From a virus: a stretch of 44,853 nucleotides of DNA. This document shows, one piece after another, positions 14,789-24,022 of this stretch. The position numbers and the translations under genes are program-made. A model generated the notes under the pieces. The model made no database searches and had not been told where the DNA came from. It worked only from the letters and a program-made list of their open reading frames with translations. The stretch is taken from the IMG/VR virus record IMGVR_UViG_3300046817_000553, positions 1 through 44,853 of that record; one strand, given 5' to 3'. The first letter of the stretch is position 1, and the number at the start of each line of letters is the position of its first letter.

Positions 14789-17700
14789 TCACCTCGGATA
14801 GAGATACAACGGAGAGTAGACGATGTCGCAGGCAACCGGCATGACGGTCGCAGCATCGTCGGTGACGTGGAGTAGGTACTGATTCACGCCCATTTGGAGC
14901 GATGTGTCGACCGTCGGGTCTACCTGCGGCACCGTGTCGGCGTTTGACGTTACCACCAACTGCACGTTGTTGAGGAAGACGATTGGCACCGTGCCCTTCG
15001 GGTTGGCGATGGCGTGCGCGGCATCGGCGAGCGGCGCCGCCTCCAGACTGTAGGTCGTGGTCGGCGTGACACCATCCCAGTACAGATAGACCCACTGGGT
15101 GGTCACGGCGTTACTGTTATTCGCCGAGTTCTGAATCCTCGCCTGGAACAACTCCCCATCCACTGGCAGGAGCATCACCGTATTGACCGTGAGTCCTGAG
15201 CCGCCGGTGGTGGCACCACTACCGGTGGAGACGTAGGCGGAGACCTGCGTCGGGTCACTGATCGCGCCAGTCGGGGAGATCGGCAGCTGCACCTGCCCCA
15301 GATCACAATTGGTCCAGACATTCTGCGTGGTGAGCGGGAACATTTGTGGGCCTAAGCTCGAGCCAGGCGTCAGCGTGGCGTTGCCAGCGCCGGTCACACT
15401 GAAGCCGCCTTCAATCATGAACACCTGGGTCTGGATGAAGACGTTGTTCGACGGTGCCGCATTACTGCTCTGTGCACGTGCCAGGAAGTGGTAGACGCCG
15501 CTCTCATTGTCGGTACTGCCATAGAAGACACCAGGGTTAGCGGCCAGATGATACCCGCCATAGGCGGCGTTATCGATCGTGCAGGAGCCACCGGTCGACG
15601 GGTTCACCAGTCGCATCGAGCTGGTGGAGATGGCGCGGCGTCCTAGATAGGCGAACATGGTGTGGCCAGTCGCGAGGGATGCCACATAGGTCCCCATTTG
15701 CACGATCGCCGTCGCTGGCATATCACCGAGCAGTCCACTGGTGATGAGCATCCCTGGACTCTGCGGGAACCGCAATTCCTGGTACGGCATCGTCAGCGCA
15801 CTGGTGACGGTAGCGTCCCAGCACAAGCAGTTATCTAGCCATACCGTGCCGTTGGCCGAACCCGCGCCCGTATCCGAGATCACCACGTTGATCGCCGCAT
15901 ACGCGCACGCGGTTCCAGTGGTCACACTTCCCGACAGCGCGACCCAGTTGGGTTGATTGCCGGTCAGTGTGGCGATCGTGTCGGTGCGCTGGAGCACCCC
16001 ACTGGGATTGTACTCAAGCAGTTGCAGCACAATCGTCGCCGTGGCTGATAACCCGAAACTCTTGGCCCAGATTGAGAGGTAGAGCACATCGCTGATCGCG
16101 GAGACCGGCATCGCGGTGGTACCCACCGGAGACACGCCACCCACCCAGGACTTGACCGTCATATTCGGTGTCCCTGCCGGCGGGAAGTCGACCCGAAACG
16201 CACCAGAGCTGGAGACCGGTCCGACCGGGTAGGTGTTCGCCCCCCCGTTGCCGCTCATGCCGTTCTGCATGACTGAGCCGTCCCAGGCCATCGACGTGAC
16301 GCCGGTCCCGCCATCGGCGCGTACCCAGCCCCCTGGCCCGAACAAGAAGATACGGTGGACTGCCGTGAAGGCGCCACCTATAGCCAGTGCCGCTCCGGCA
16401 GCGGCGATCTGCGGCTGCCCGACGATCGCCGTCACCCCATTCTGCGTTGAGCCGGCACTGGTGGCGACTGCGGTACCGATCGCGCCGGCGGAGTCGTTGG
16501 AGAGCGTGACCGTGGCATACACCAACTGGCCACTGATCTGCGGGAACTGCGAGACCTGTATCCAGTAGAAGTTGGTGTTGGTCAGGGTCGCCGTCTGGGA
16601 CTGGATCGTGGTCGTGACTGAGGCAATCGTCTGCTGCAACACCAGCGTCGAGCCATTGATGACGACGGCTAGATAGTTATTCGCATCGGTGAAGTGCAGG
16701 TAGAACGTCGCCGTGAGTAGCGTCACCCACTTGAAGCGCAACTGCCACAGGTTGTACGCCGACCATGCTGGTGAGCCAAAGGCGACCCGACCACCGCTCG
16801 GGATCGTCATGACGTTACTAGCCACTGTCGGGGCGCTGCCCGCCTGTACCGCGTAGGCATTGACGTTGGCAAACGTATCGTTGAACGCCTGCACCGCCGC
16901 ACCGCTAGGCGCCTCGAAGCCGGGATTGAAGACGAGGTTCTGCAGGTTCTGCCGATCGCCACGGAAGCCAGGGGCGCACTCGAAGTCAATCTGGATGCTC
17001 GGGATAGCCAGCGCCAGCAGCGCCTGTGGATCGCTCGGGATGTTGTGCTTGACGGCGACCACATCGGCGTAGGTCGCGTTCTTGCTGCCGGCAAAGGCAA
17101 TCCGGAGCGAGTACGGCGGGTTCTCGATCGCGTTCAGCAGCGCATGCACGCTATTCAGGACGGCTGGAGTGGTGCTGTTCTTGAGCCGGAGCGAGACCTG
17201 CACATGCCTGTTCTTGTACTGGACGCGGTAGATCGCCTCCCCTGGCGTTCGTGGGTTGAAGCTCCGGACATACACCTTCTCGGGCTGTGGCAGTCTCAGG
17301 CTGTTATGCTCGATCCAGAAGGTGGCGAAGTCGTTCAGGTCCAGCAGGAAGTTGTACGAGTCATTCAGGCTGTTGTAGGTCAGCACCTGTAGCGTCGAGG
17401 TGGTCGCGCTATAGGCATAGCAACCGATGTCGTAGCCATACTGCGCCGGCCACGCGACTCCGGTGATATCACTGGCTGGGGCGGCGACAGAGGTGCCGGC
17501 GCCGATGCAGGGTGAGCCGGCCGCCAGTCGATAGTTGCCGGTACCGTTCTGCTGATAGTTGACCAGCCGGGGATCGCTGGTAATCAGGTTCGTGATCGTG
17601 TCGGCGGCACCGTTCAGGGTGACTGGGCCGCTGAGATTGGCGAAGGAGCAGTTGTCGGTCAGCGTGTTCGTATTGGCGTTGGTGTAGGTGCGAATGCCCC

Positions 17701-18541
17701 AGCCGATCCCGTTGAAGCCCCCGTTCGCGCCGTTGAAGGCGCAGATGTTATTGTTGAGGACGCTATTCTGACTAGTGATCGTGTCGGAGCCGATGATGAT
17801 GCCGTTCTCTTCATTGCCGACGACCGTGTTATTGGCGATGATGCCGTTGGTGAAGTTATGCCAGCCCTGGATGCCGTTGCCGCTATAGGTGCCGACCACG
17901 AGATTGCCCTTGGCCACGGCGCCGAAACTGGCCAGATAGATGCCATGCCATTGATTGCCGCCGAGCTTCGAGCCGCAGCGGAGCACGGTGCAATTCGTGA
18001 CCACCAGCCCAAACGGATTGATGCCATCGCCGAGACCGCCGTTGTCGATCGCGCCGCCGCTGGTGTTCGCTGGTGTGTTATTGGCAATATCGTGCAGGTA
18101 ACAGCCGTTGATCGTGACGGAGGGCGTCGAGATCTCAATACCCAACAGCAGCGTCTGCGTCGGCGTACCATCAGTGACCTCGAAGCCAGTGAAGACAATC
18201 GGGCAGTAGCCACTCGACGTGTTACCACTGGCGCCACCACTGGAGAAGAAGACGCCGGCGCCACTGACGGGATTGCAGACGAGCTTGGGCATCGTGCCGG
18301 CAGTGAGCGGCTGAATCGTGAGTGCGCCATTGCCGCTGGAGGCCGCTGCTGGTGTAAACAAGACCTGCGCATTCTCGGCATAGCTGCCGGCGGCGACGTT
18401 GATGACCACGCCCCCCTGACTGCCGGCGGCGAGTGCGCTCCAGACAGAGGCGGCATGCCCCAGCGTGGCGAAGGCGGCGCCGAGAGACAGGCCGTTATTG
18501 GAGTCAGAGCCGGTGGTCGAGACATAGTAGGTGTTGGCCAT
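14789..18541 (-). CDS. large distal tail protein: beta-helix, Dit-like and carbohydrate-binding-like regions
   Basis: 1250 residues. Residues 1-375 look like a right-handed parallel beta-helix: Asn/Gly-rich repeats such as GIIANNTVVGNEENGIIIGS, ending in a YDIGCYAY-type closing strand as in choice-of-anchor Q/pectate-lyase-like proteins. Residues about 390-530 (YNFLLDLNDFATFWIEHNS onward) fit a distal-tail (Dit) type domain. The rest is beta-sandwich-like, with a jelly-roll-type stretch (NLVFNPGFE) suggesting sugar binding. It follows the tape measure, as expected for Dit. Likely role: host binding and surface-glycan degradation at the tail tip. Confidence 0.7.
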   Translation of the reverse strand: MANTYYVSTTGSDSNNGLSLGAAFATLGHAASVWSALAAGSQGGVVINVAAGSYAENAQVLFTPAAASSGNGALTIQPLTAGTMPKLVCNPVSGAGVFFSSGGASGNTSSGYCPIVFTGFEVTDGTPTQTLLLGIEISTPSVTINGCYLHDIANNTPANTSGGAIDNGGLGDGINPFGLVVTNCTVLRCGSKLGGNQWHGIYLASFGAVAKGNLVVGTYSGNGIQGWHNFTNGIIANNTVVGNEENGIIIGSDTITSQNSVLNNNICAFNGANGGFNGIGWGIRTYTNANTNTLTDNCSFANLSGPVTLNGAADTITNLITSDPRLVNYQQNGTGNYRLAAGSPCIGAGTSVAAPASDITGVAWPAQYGYDIGCYAYSATTSTLQVLTYNSLNDSYNFLLDLNDFATFWIEHNSLRLPQPEKVYVRSFNPRTPGEAIYRVQYKNRHVQVSLRLKNSTTPAVLNSVHALLNAIENPPYSLRIAFAGSKNATYADVVAVKHNIPSDPQALLALAIPSIQIDFECAPGFRGDRQNLQNLVFNPGFEAPSGAAVQAFNDTFANVNAYAVQAGSAPTVASNVMTIPSGGRVAFGSPAWSAYNLWQLRFKWVTLLTATFYLHFTDANNYLAVVINGSTLVLQQTIASVTTTIQSQTATLTNTNFYWIQVSQFPQISGQLVYATVTLSNDSAGAIGTAVATSAGSTQNGVTAIVGQPQIAAAGAALAIGGAFTAVHRIFLFGPGGWVRADGGTGVTSMAWDGSVMQNGMSGNGGANTYPVGPVSSSGAFRVDFPPAGTPNMTVKSWVGGVSPVGTTAMPVSAISDVLYLSIWAKSFGLSATATIVLQLLEYNPSGVLQRTDTIATLTGNQPNWVALSGSVTTGTACAYAAINVVISDTGAGSANGTVWLDNCLCWDATVTSALTMPYQELRFPQSPGMLITSGLLGDMPATAIVQMGTYVASLATGHTMFAYLGRRAISTSSMRLVNPSTGGSCTIDNAAYGGYHLAANPGVFYGSTDNESGVYHFLARAQSSNAAPSNNVFIQTQVFMIEGGFSVTGAGNATLTPGSSLGPQMFPLTTQNVWTNCDLGQVQLPISPTGAISDPTQVSAYVSTGSGATTGGSGLTVNTVMLLPVDGELFQARIQNSANNSNAVTTQWVYLYWDGVTPTTTYSLEAAPLADAAHAIANPKGTVPIVFLNNVQLVVTSNADTVPQVDPTVDTSLQMGVNQYLLHVTDDAATVMPVACDIVYSPLYLYPR

Positions 18542-18544
18542 CAG

Positions 18545-20659
18545 TTAGTGACCTCCGAAGATAAAGCGTCCGCCAGGCGCGGCACCGATGAGCGCCCCTT
18601 GCCGATCCAGATTTGCCAGGGCCCGCTCGATCATCATCTGCATCTCCATCTGGGTGGCACCATAGATCGTGGTGTTGCTGGTGCTGCCGCCATAGTGGCT
18701 GGTCGGTCCGTAGGTCGTATTGGAGACGCCACCACCCAGCGCTGCCCCTCCGCTATGGAATGGGTTACCGATCACCATCGCCGCCTGCTGTGCCGCACGG
18801 GAGAGGCCGGGAATGCCGCGCTGGATACCTTCGGCGAACATGTTCATCATGTGGACCATCCACTGATCATCGCCGACCAGCGGCCCCTCAGTTGGCCCCG
18901 AGTGGCCAAGAACGCTCTGTATCAGGCCCCCGACCTTGTTCTTCAGCAGGTTGCCAAAGTCGCCTAGCTTCGACTCGATGCCCTGCATGAGCATCTGGAT
19001 GAAGTCCGCGCCCCACTGCCTGAACTGGGCACCGAGATCCTTCCCCCAGCTCGTGACCGTCGCGGCGATCTTGTTCAGCGCGGCATTGATACTTGCGACG
19101 GCGGAGATAAAGGTCGCCACCAGCCCGGCCAGCGCGGCGATGACTAGGAAGATGTCGCCGACAAAGCCCTCGAGGCCTCGCCGCTGCGTCGGCGACAGCG
19201 AGTCCCAGAATTGCTTCAGCGACTGCCCAACCATGCTCAGTCCCTCCATCATCGTCGGCAGCGCATCCTGGGCGAGTTTCAAGACTTCCCCGGCGAACTT
19301 GCCCACCTCCTCGCCAATCTGACGGATCTCCGCCTGCACCTTCGCGGACTGGAGCCAGTCGCCAAACTGCTTCAGCTTCTCGTAGAGGTCTTGTACTACC
19401 TTGCCGGCGCCACCAGCCCCCGCGCCGCCGAAGAAGCCCTCCACAAACGTGGTGAGCGACGACACACCACCGCCGAGAATGTTCCCGATGACGCCAGTGA
19501 GTCCACCCAGGCTCATGCCCTTGCCGCCGGTGCCCGCCGCTTGCGCCTCCCCAAGCGTCTTATTGACCATGATGAGGATGTTCTGCAGCCCTCCGAAGAG
19601 CGAGCCCTTCTCGACCGCGCCCGTCTGTGGATCGATGCCACCCGCAGTCTGCAGCCAGTTCTGGACATAGTCCTGGAAGCTAGACCACGCGCCCCAGAAC
19701 GTCTTCGTCTCCTGCGCTTGCGCCGCCCCAGCCAGTCCACGCCCCCGTGCGAACGCCATAATCGCCGGGAGCAGCGTCGCCATGTCCTTGATCTTGACCT
19801 GCCCACCGGCGCTGACCTTCGCATCCAGGCCGTACGGAACCAGTTGGGCCGGTGAGATCCCCAGGTCAGTCCGCAACATGCGGGTAAGGCCGAAGCCCGC
19901 CGACCGAATTGCCATCGCGGCCTGCTCCAGCGTGACGCCCTGGCCGCCGTAGGCAGCGGTGCCGAGTGTCGAGGCGATGTCCGCCAGGTAGGGCAGGAAC
20001 TGCTCGATCTGCGCGGGGTTGTAACCCGCCGTGCCGAGGGTAGAGATGGCAGACCGCAGATCCATCGCGGTGAACGGCAGCTTGGGCGACTCGGCATAGG
20101 CCCACCGTGCCAGGCTCTGAGACGCTTCCAGGCCACCACCCTTGACCGTGGCAAAGAGGTATTGCCAGCTATTCACCGTCTTTTGGGTCTGCTGGTCGAG
20201 TTGGAACATCTGTTGGATCAGGTTCTCGATCCAGGAGGTGACGGCATTGATAATCGTCATCGCGCCCATGACGGCGATGAGCATGCCGAGCGTGGCCAAG
20301 AGTGGGGTAATACTGCCCATGAGACTGTCAACAGCCCCGGTGAGCATATCGACCGCATCACCCAGGGTCATTACCTCGAAGGAGGCGGCATCGGCAGAGG
20401 CGCCGGTCTGCGCCACGCCTGCTGAGGCGGTACCGGACGATGCGGCGAGATTGTCCATCGAGGCAGCGAGCACATCCACCTCGGCGGCAAGCTGATCGAT
20501 CACGGAGGCCAGCGCTTGCATCGAGGTGGCGATGTCATCGGAGGCGGAACTGGCCGAGACGGCCATGTCACCGAAGGAGGCACTAGCATCGGCAACCGCC
20601 GCTACCAGAGGCGCGGAATCGCCTGCTATTGTTATGAGGACGTCTTCTGCCCCTGCCAT
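18545..20659 (-). CDS. tail tape measure protein
   Basis: 704 residues. It has a long Ala/Ser-rich helical N-terminus (ASVIDQLAAEVDVLAASMDN), hydrophobic segments (LLATLGMLIAVMGAMTIINA; FLVIAALAGLVATFISAVA) and a Gly-rich C-terminus. It lies directly after the G/GT chaperone genes, the fixed siphovirus order. By the usual rule of about 0.15 nm per residue the tail would be near 100 nm. The GAGGCGG before the ATG at 20659 supports the start. Confidence 0.85.
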   Translation of the reverse strand: MAGAEDVLITIAGDSAPLVAAVADASASFGDMAVSASSASDDIATSMQALASVIDQLAAEVDVLAASMDNLAASSGTASAGVAQTGASADAASFEVMTLGDAVDMLTGAVDSLMGSITPLLATLGMLIAVMGAMTIINAVTSWIENLIQQMFQLDQQTQKTVNSWQYLFATVKGGGLEASQSLARWAYAESPKLPFTAMDLRSAISTLGTAGYNPAQIEQFLPYLADIASTLGTAAYGGQGVTLEQAAMAIRSAGFGLTRMLRTDLGISPAQLVPYGLDAKVSAGGQVKIKDMATLLPAIMAFARGRGLAGAAQAQETKTFWGAWSSFQDYVQNWLQTAGGIDPQTGAVEKGSLFGGLQNILIMVNKTLGEAQAAGTGGKGMSLGGLTGVIGNILGGGVSSLTTFVEGFFGGAGAGGAGKVVQDLYEKLKQFGDWLQSAKVQAEIRQIGEEVGKFAGEVLKLAQDALPTMMEGLSMVGQSLKQFWDSLSPTQRRGLEGFVGDIFLVIAALAGLVATFISAVASINAALNKIAATVTSWGKDLGAQFRQWGADFIQMLMQGIESKLGDFGNLLKNKVGGLIQSVLGHSGPTEGPLVGDDQWMVHMMNMFAEGIQRGIPGLSRAAQQAAMVIGNPFHSGGAALGGGVSNTTYGPTSHYGGSTSNTTIYGATQMEMQMMIERALANLDRQGALIGAAPGGRFIFGGH

Positions 20660-20696
20660 CGTCTACCGCCTCACTACCACCACATCAGCCACTACG

Positions 20697-21442
20697 TCAA
20701 CCTGTCCCGTGCGCTTCCGCATGCGCCTGTCGTAGCCGCTCGAACTCTTCCTCGACGCGCCGCTTCTCCGCCGCTTGCCGCTGCCGGTCTGCCGCCTGGA
20801 TCAACCGCACCCACTTCGCGCAGAACAGTTTCCAGCTCCAGCGCATGATCGCCTCGTGATGCTCCCGGAAGTAGTTCGACATCGCCTCGATAATGAGGAG
20901 AAAATCCAAATCTTCCGACTCCTCAGCACCATCAGTAGCACCGGCTACGCTGCCGGGTCGGGCTCGTTCGAGCTGCTCGGCGACGGGGTCTCGCCCGATG
21001 ACGGCTCGGTCGGCTCCGCTGTCTGCCCCTGGCTCTGATCCTGGCTGCTCGAGGAAGCCGTATTTGTACCCGGCCCGCTGAACCTCGAGGTAAGGCGTGT
21101 AAAAAAAATCTGCAGGATCGCCATCTGATTGGCCGGCGAGATAAGCGTGGCAATCTCGGCGTCGGACATCTCCGAATAGGTGTGCCGGAAGATCTCGCCC
21201 ACGATGTGGGTCAGATCGTCAGAAAGCATCTGCAGGAGCTGCCCTTGCAGTTCAAACGAGTTCTTGCCCGTGTCCGCCTCTTTGATCGCCGCCTGTTTCT
21301 GCATAAGCTGGAAGGCGAGCAGGCCCGTCGTCACTGGGATGTCATCTTTGAGGTGGAAGGCCTTGACCGAGCCATCAGGCAGCTTGAGGTTGAGCGTGAC
21401 GGTATCGACGACGAGCGCGTCGATGTTGAGTATCTGTGGCAT
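20697..21442 (-). CDS. tail assembly chaperone GT (product of -1 frameshift)
   Basis: A second frame (-1) is open without a stop from the slippery run at 21101-21108 to 20697. Slipping on T_TTT_TTT joins residues 1-114 of the G protein to a 134-residue extension ending in a charged coiled coil (QRQAAEKRRVEEEFERLRQA). The combined product is 248 residues. Both proteins are expected to bind the tape measure during tail assembly, as lambda G and GT do. The extension's FLLIIEAMSNYFREHHEAIM is a helical T-type domain with no convincing SD of its own. Confidence 0.82.
20945..21442 (-). CDS. tail assembly chaperone G
   Basis: 165 residues, zero-frame product. The N-terminal domain (LNLKLPDGSVKAFHLKDDIPV) and helical middle match the compact tail chaperones encoded before the tape measure. 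After the slippery site the C-terminus is low-complexity Ser/Pro/Glu (SSQDQSQGQTAEPTEPSSGE), typical of a read-through region under weak constraint. The ATG at 21442 (AAAGG upstream) is preferred to a GTG three codons earlier. Confidence 0.8.
   Translation of the reverse strand: MPQILNIDALVVDTVTLNLKLPDGSVKAFHLKDDIPVTTGLLAFQLMQKQAAIKEADTGKNSFELQGQLLQMLSDDLTHIVGEIFRHTYSEMSDAEIATLISPANQMAILQIFFTRLTSRFSGPGTNTASSSSQDQSQGQTAEPTEPSSGETPSPSSSNEPDPAA
21101..21108 (-). promoter_or_regulatory. slippery site T_TTT_TTT for -1 frameshift
   Basis: Eight A on the plus strand read as T in the mRNA sense. In the G frame the codons are ATT-TTT-TTT-ACA, giving the canonical heptamer T TTT TTT. The -1 frame then continues open for 134 codons. 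Its place inside the chaperone gene is the standard location for this switch. Confidence 0.82.
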
Positions 21443-21478
21443 GTGCGCCACCTTTCTAGAAGAGACAACTACGAGAGA

Positions 21479-22765
21479 CTAATAGGCCGAGGACTGGCTG
21501 TTGTTCAGCGTGAACGTGATTGGCGTTGGGAACGCTGGCGTCTTGTAGGCGCTGAACAATAGCGTCTGGTAGAGCGGCTTCGCATCGAGCTTCGGTGGGT
21601 CCAACTTGGCGCCGGTGTAGCCAACGTAGGGCAGACTCACGGCCAGGCTGTTCACACCATCACTGGTCCAGGTGGTGGTGAACGCGCCGTAGCCGACGAG
21701 GTAGCTATCCGTCGCGCCGGTGGTCGCCGAGGCACTGCCGAAGAATGTGTTCAGGTACTGCGCATAGGACTCGAAGATGACCTGGATCTGACCATCGATC
21801 TCGAAGTCACCAGGGATGAAGTACGGCGCGTAGACAAGCTCACTCTGCATGTCTTCCGGCTTGGTGCTGTTCTTCAGTGTCAACTTGAGGCTGCGTATTC
21901 CGGCGGCATTGCCCGAGGTCGAGCCATCAATGGACCAGGACGAGCCGCCGTGGAAGTGGACTAGTGGACCACCGGCCACACCGACGAGGTTGGTGCCTTC
22001 CTGGCTAATCGTGGTGAAGGTCGCCTGGATCGCGCTCTGACTGCCGACCCAGGTATGCTCTAGCTTGAGCGGCTTGCCCATGTCTGAGCTGAGTGTCAGT
22101 CCGGTGCAGACACAGTTACTGATACGGAAGACTTTGCCGAACGTCGAGTTGCCGAACGCCACTTCCCAGGCGTAGGCGTCATACGTCGTCTGCTGGCGGG
22201 TCATCACGTGCACGCTGGCATTGTTCACCACATCCGAGGTGCTGTGCGCGTTCTGGAAGGTACCGCTTTGGAGCGTATACGTGAATGGCCCGGCGCCGGT
22301 CTTCGAGGCCAGGTTGACGTTGGCCACCTCATAGGCGGCGCTGGCATAGCCTGGCGTGAAGTTGAAGAACGCATTGCCCACCGTACCGATCGCACCGTTC
22401 ACATTGAAGGTATTCGCGCCCACCGTGATCGGCGCTGACAGCGTCGTCGCCTGTGTCGGCGCCGTGAAGGCATCCGAGCCGGTGCCGAGCAGCGCTTGCA
22501 GGATGAAGCCCACGCCGATCGGACGGATGTACTCAACGACCTTCAGTTCCCACATCTGCTCGGTCTTGTACATCAGCGCGACGAACGGACTGGTGTCCCC
22601 TTCGCGCTCTTTCTGGACCTTCGTGTTCGGCTCCGCGTCGGAGCCATCAAGCCAGCGTGAGAAGAAGGTCGGCGCAACCGCAGTACCCCACACGCTTTGC
22701 TTGGCAAATCCCATGTAAAAAAGATTTTCGCGTATGCTGTTTACGCCACCTGTTGTCGCTGGCAT
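21479..22765 (-). CDS. major tail tube protein
   Basis: 428 residues, beta-rich and Gly/Ser/Thr-rich, long for a tail tube. It sits between the tail terminator and chaperone genes. MGFAKQSVWGTAVAPTFF is typical of the N-terminus of phage tail tube proteins ('aiqte.twGta..p'), and RSLKLTLKNSTKPE plus the beta-rich end fit the tube fold with an extra domain. GAGGTGG lies 6 nt before the ATG at 22765. Preceding it is a run of GGTGG units. Confidence 0.8.
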   Translation of the reverse strand: MPATTGGVNSIRENLFYMGFAKQSVWGTAVAPTFFSRWLDGSDAEPNTKVQKEREGDTSPFVALMYKTEQMWELKVVEYIRPIGVGFILQALLGTGSDAFTAPTQATTLSAPITVGANTFNVNGAIGTVGNAFFNFTPGYASAAYEVANVNLASKTGAGPFTYTLQSGTFQNAHSTSDVVNNASVHVMTRQQTTYDAYAWEVAFGNSTFGKVFRISNCVCTGLTLSSDMGKPLKLEHTWVGSQSAIQATFTTISQEGTNLVGVAGGPLVHFHGGSSWSIDGSTSGNAAGIRSLKLTLKNSTKPEDMQSELVYAPYFIPGDFEIDGQIQVIFESYAQYLNTFFGSASATTGATDSYLVGYGAFTTTWTSDGVNSLAVSLPYVGYTGAKLDPPKLDAKPLYQTLLFSAYKTPAFPTPITFTLNNSQSSAY

Positions 22766-22783
22766 GATCTACCACCTCACCAT

Positions 22784-22799
22784 CCACCACCACCACCAC
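22784..22799 (-). repeat. (GGT)n run in tail-tube leader, possible G-quadruplex
   Basis: On the minus strand a run of five GGT units precedes the tail-tube gene. GG tracts separated by single T can fold as a two-tier quadruplex. Similar TGGTGG-rich leaders precede the tape measure, decoration and protease/scaffold genes. Confidence 0.45.
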
Positions 22800-22833
22800 A
22801 CATCATCTATCGCCACGAGCGCTCTAACGCCCC

Positions 22834-23376
22834 CTACGGGAACAGCGCCCCTTCATCCACATACACCGTGATTGGCATCTGCACCCCGACTAGGATCTTC
22901 CCGATAGGCGGCGGCTTGTACACGATGGAATAGTCTGCCGCCTCCACCCCGTGCGGTCCGGAGAGGTTGCCGTCTAAGGTCTGATTCCGCTCGAAGATCA
23001 GCCACAAGCACTCGACCACCCGCAGCAACTGCTCCTGCACCACTTCCTCGGACTCATGCACCAGCCAGCACTCGACCATGATCTTGTGCGCCCAGCTGCC
23101 CCATTGCGGCGCTGCGTCGGCGTATTCGTGCCCGCTCATCGAGTAGACCATGATCGCTGGGTAGGACGGCACTAGCAGGTGCTGATGGCGCAGGAACAGC
23201 CAGGAGCCCTGCGGCTGCGGGCAGACCCCCGTCACCGCCGGCGAACCAAACGTGATCGTGATGCCGGCGCTATCGGCGATCGGCCAGATCTCACTGATGA
23301 CGCTGGTCAGATTCGCCGAGATCGTCGCCACTACACTACTCACAGCACCTGACGGACCCGGAACGACAACTGGCAT
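22834..23376 (-). CDS. tail terminator-like protein
   Basis: 180 residues. The pattern SWAHKIMVECWLVHESEEVV followed by ERNQTLDGNLSGPHG is the style of head-tail joining tail terminators: a beta strand, a long helix, then 'tldg.v'. It lies between a gpG/HK97 gp10-like gene and the tail tube, the expected slot. It should cap the growing tail tube and contact the connector. Confidence 0.65.
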   Translation of the reverse strand: MPVVVPGPSGAVSSVVATISANLTSVISEIWPIADSAGITITFGSPAVTGVCPQPQGSWLFLRHQHLLVPSYPAIMVYSMSGHEYADAAPQWGSWAHKIMVECWLVHESEEVVQEQLLRVVECLWLIFERNQTLDGNLSGPHGVEAADYSIVYKPPPIGKILVGVQMPITVYVDEGALFP

Positions 23377-23382
23377 GTGCTG

Positions 23383-23862
23383 CTACCCTATCCCTGACTC
23401 GGCGGCAAGCATCCGTATATAATCAGCGAGCCGGCGCACGATGAGCGAGCGCCGTGCCCAGGAGAGCCCGATGATGCGCCGCATCGGCATCTTCTTCGTC
23501 CCCGTCTGGTGATACCCCGCGTAGGGCACCGCTGTTCCCACGGTCACACTCGCCGGCGTCACCTCTTTGATGGCCCCGCTATTGTCGCCTGAGAGGCTAT
23601 TCGCTAGCGCACCAGTGCGGTACAGGATAGGACCAGCGCCGTAGCCTTTGCGCACCCGATCGGCAATCGTCGACGGTGCGAGCGGCGCCCAGCCACCACC
23701 AAAGAGCGCGCCTTCGGTCGCCATGTTCAGCGTGAAGTCAGCCTGCAGATCGTCGGCGATCTCTGTGAACGGCACCGAGAGATCCTTGACGTCCGCTCCG
23801 TAGGTGGCAAACTTCTGCTGGACCGTCGCAATGCCGGAGACATCAAAGGTGATCTGGATCAT
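23383..23862 (-). CDS. tail completion / virion morphogenesis protein (gp10/Mu gpG-like)
   Basis: 159 residues. The sequence LQADFTLNMATEGALFGGGWAPLAPSTIADR ('F..egrp.WaPlspat...') and GYHQTGTKKMPMRRIIGLS ('yh..G....pPaRpFlgls') are hallmarks of the phage virion morphogenesis/HK97 gp10 superfamily, which acts at head-tail joining. It lies between the head-tail connector and the tail terminator. Confidence 0.8.
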   Translation of the reverse strand: MIQITFDVSGIATVQQKFATYGADVKDLSVPFTEIADDLQADFTLNMATEGALFGGGWAPLAPSTIADRVRKGYGAGPILYRTGALANSLSGDNSGAIKEVTPASVTVGTAVPYAGYHQTGTKKMPMRRIIGLSWARRSLIVRRLADYIRMLAAESGIG

Positions 23863-23865
23863 CGG

Positions 23866-24000
23866 TTACTTCTGCCCTCTCGCCATGCCGATGTGCTTCC
23901 ACGGGTCGGTGAGCACAGATCGCGGCTGCTTCATGCGTTTGCGCCTATGCAGCGTCGCCTTCTTTGGTGCCTTCGCCTTCTTTGTCTTTGCCCAGGTCAT
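23866..24000 (-). CDS. 44-residue basic protein
   Basis: A small reading frame of 44 residues rich in Lys/Arg in the first half (TKKAKAPKKATLHRRKRMKQ). AGGAG lies 6 nt before the ATG at 24000, and the frame fills the gap between the connector and gp10-like genes with normal operon spacing. It could bind DNA or acidic capsid surfaces. Function unknown. Confidence 0.5.
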   Translation of the reverse strand: MTWAKTKKAKAPKKATLHRRKRMKQPRSVLTDPWKHIGMARGQK

Positions 24001-24022
24001 CGCTCGCTCCTGTTCGAAGTGT

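Noticed and set aside
17858-18967. 369-codon plus-strand frame opposite tail genes
   Set aside because: Spans the boundary of two minus-strand tail genes and lacks an SD or family features.
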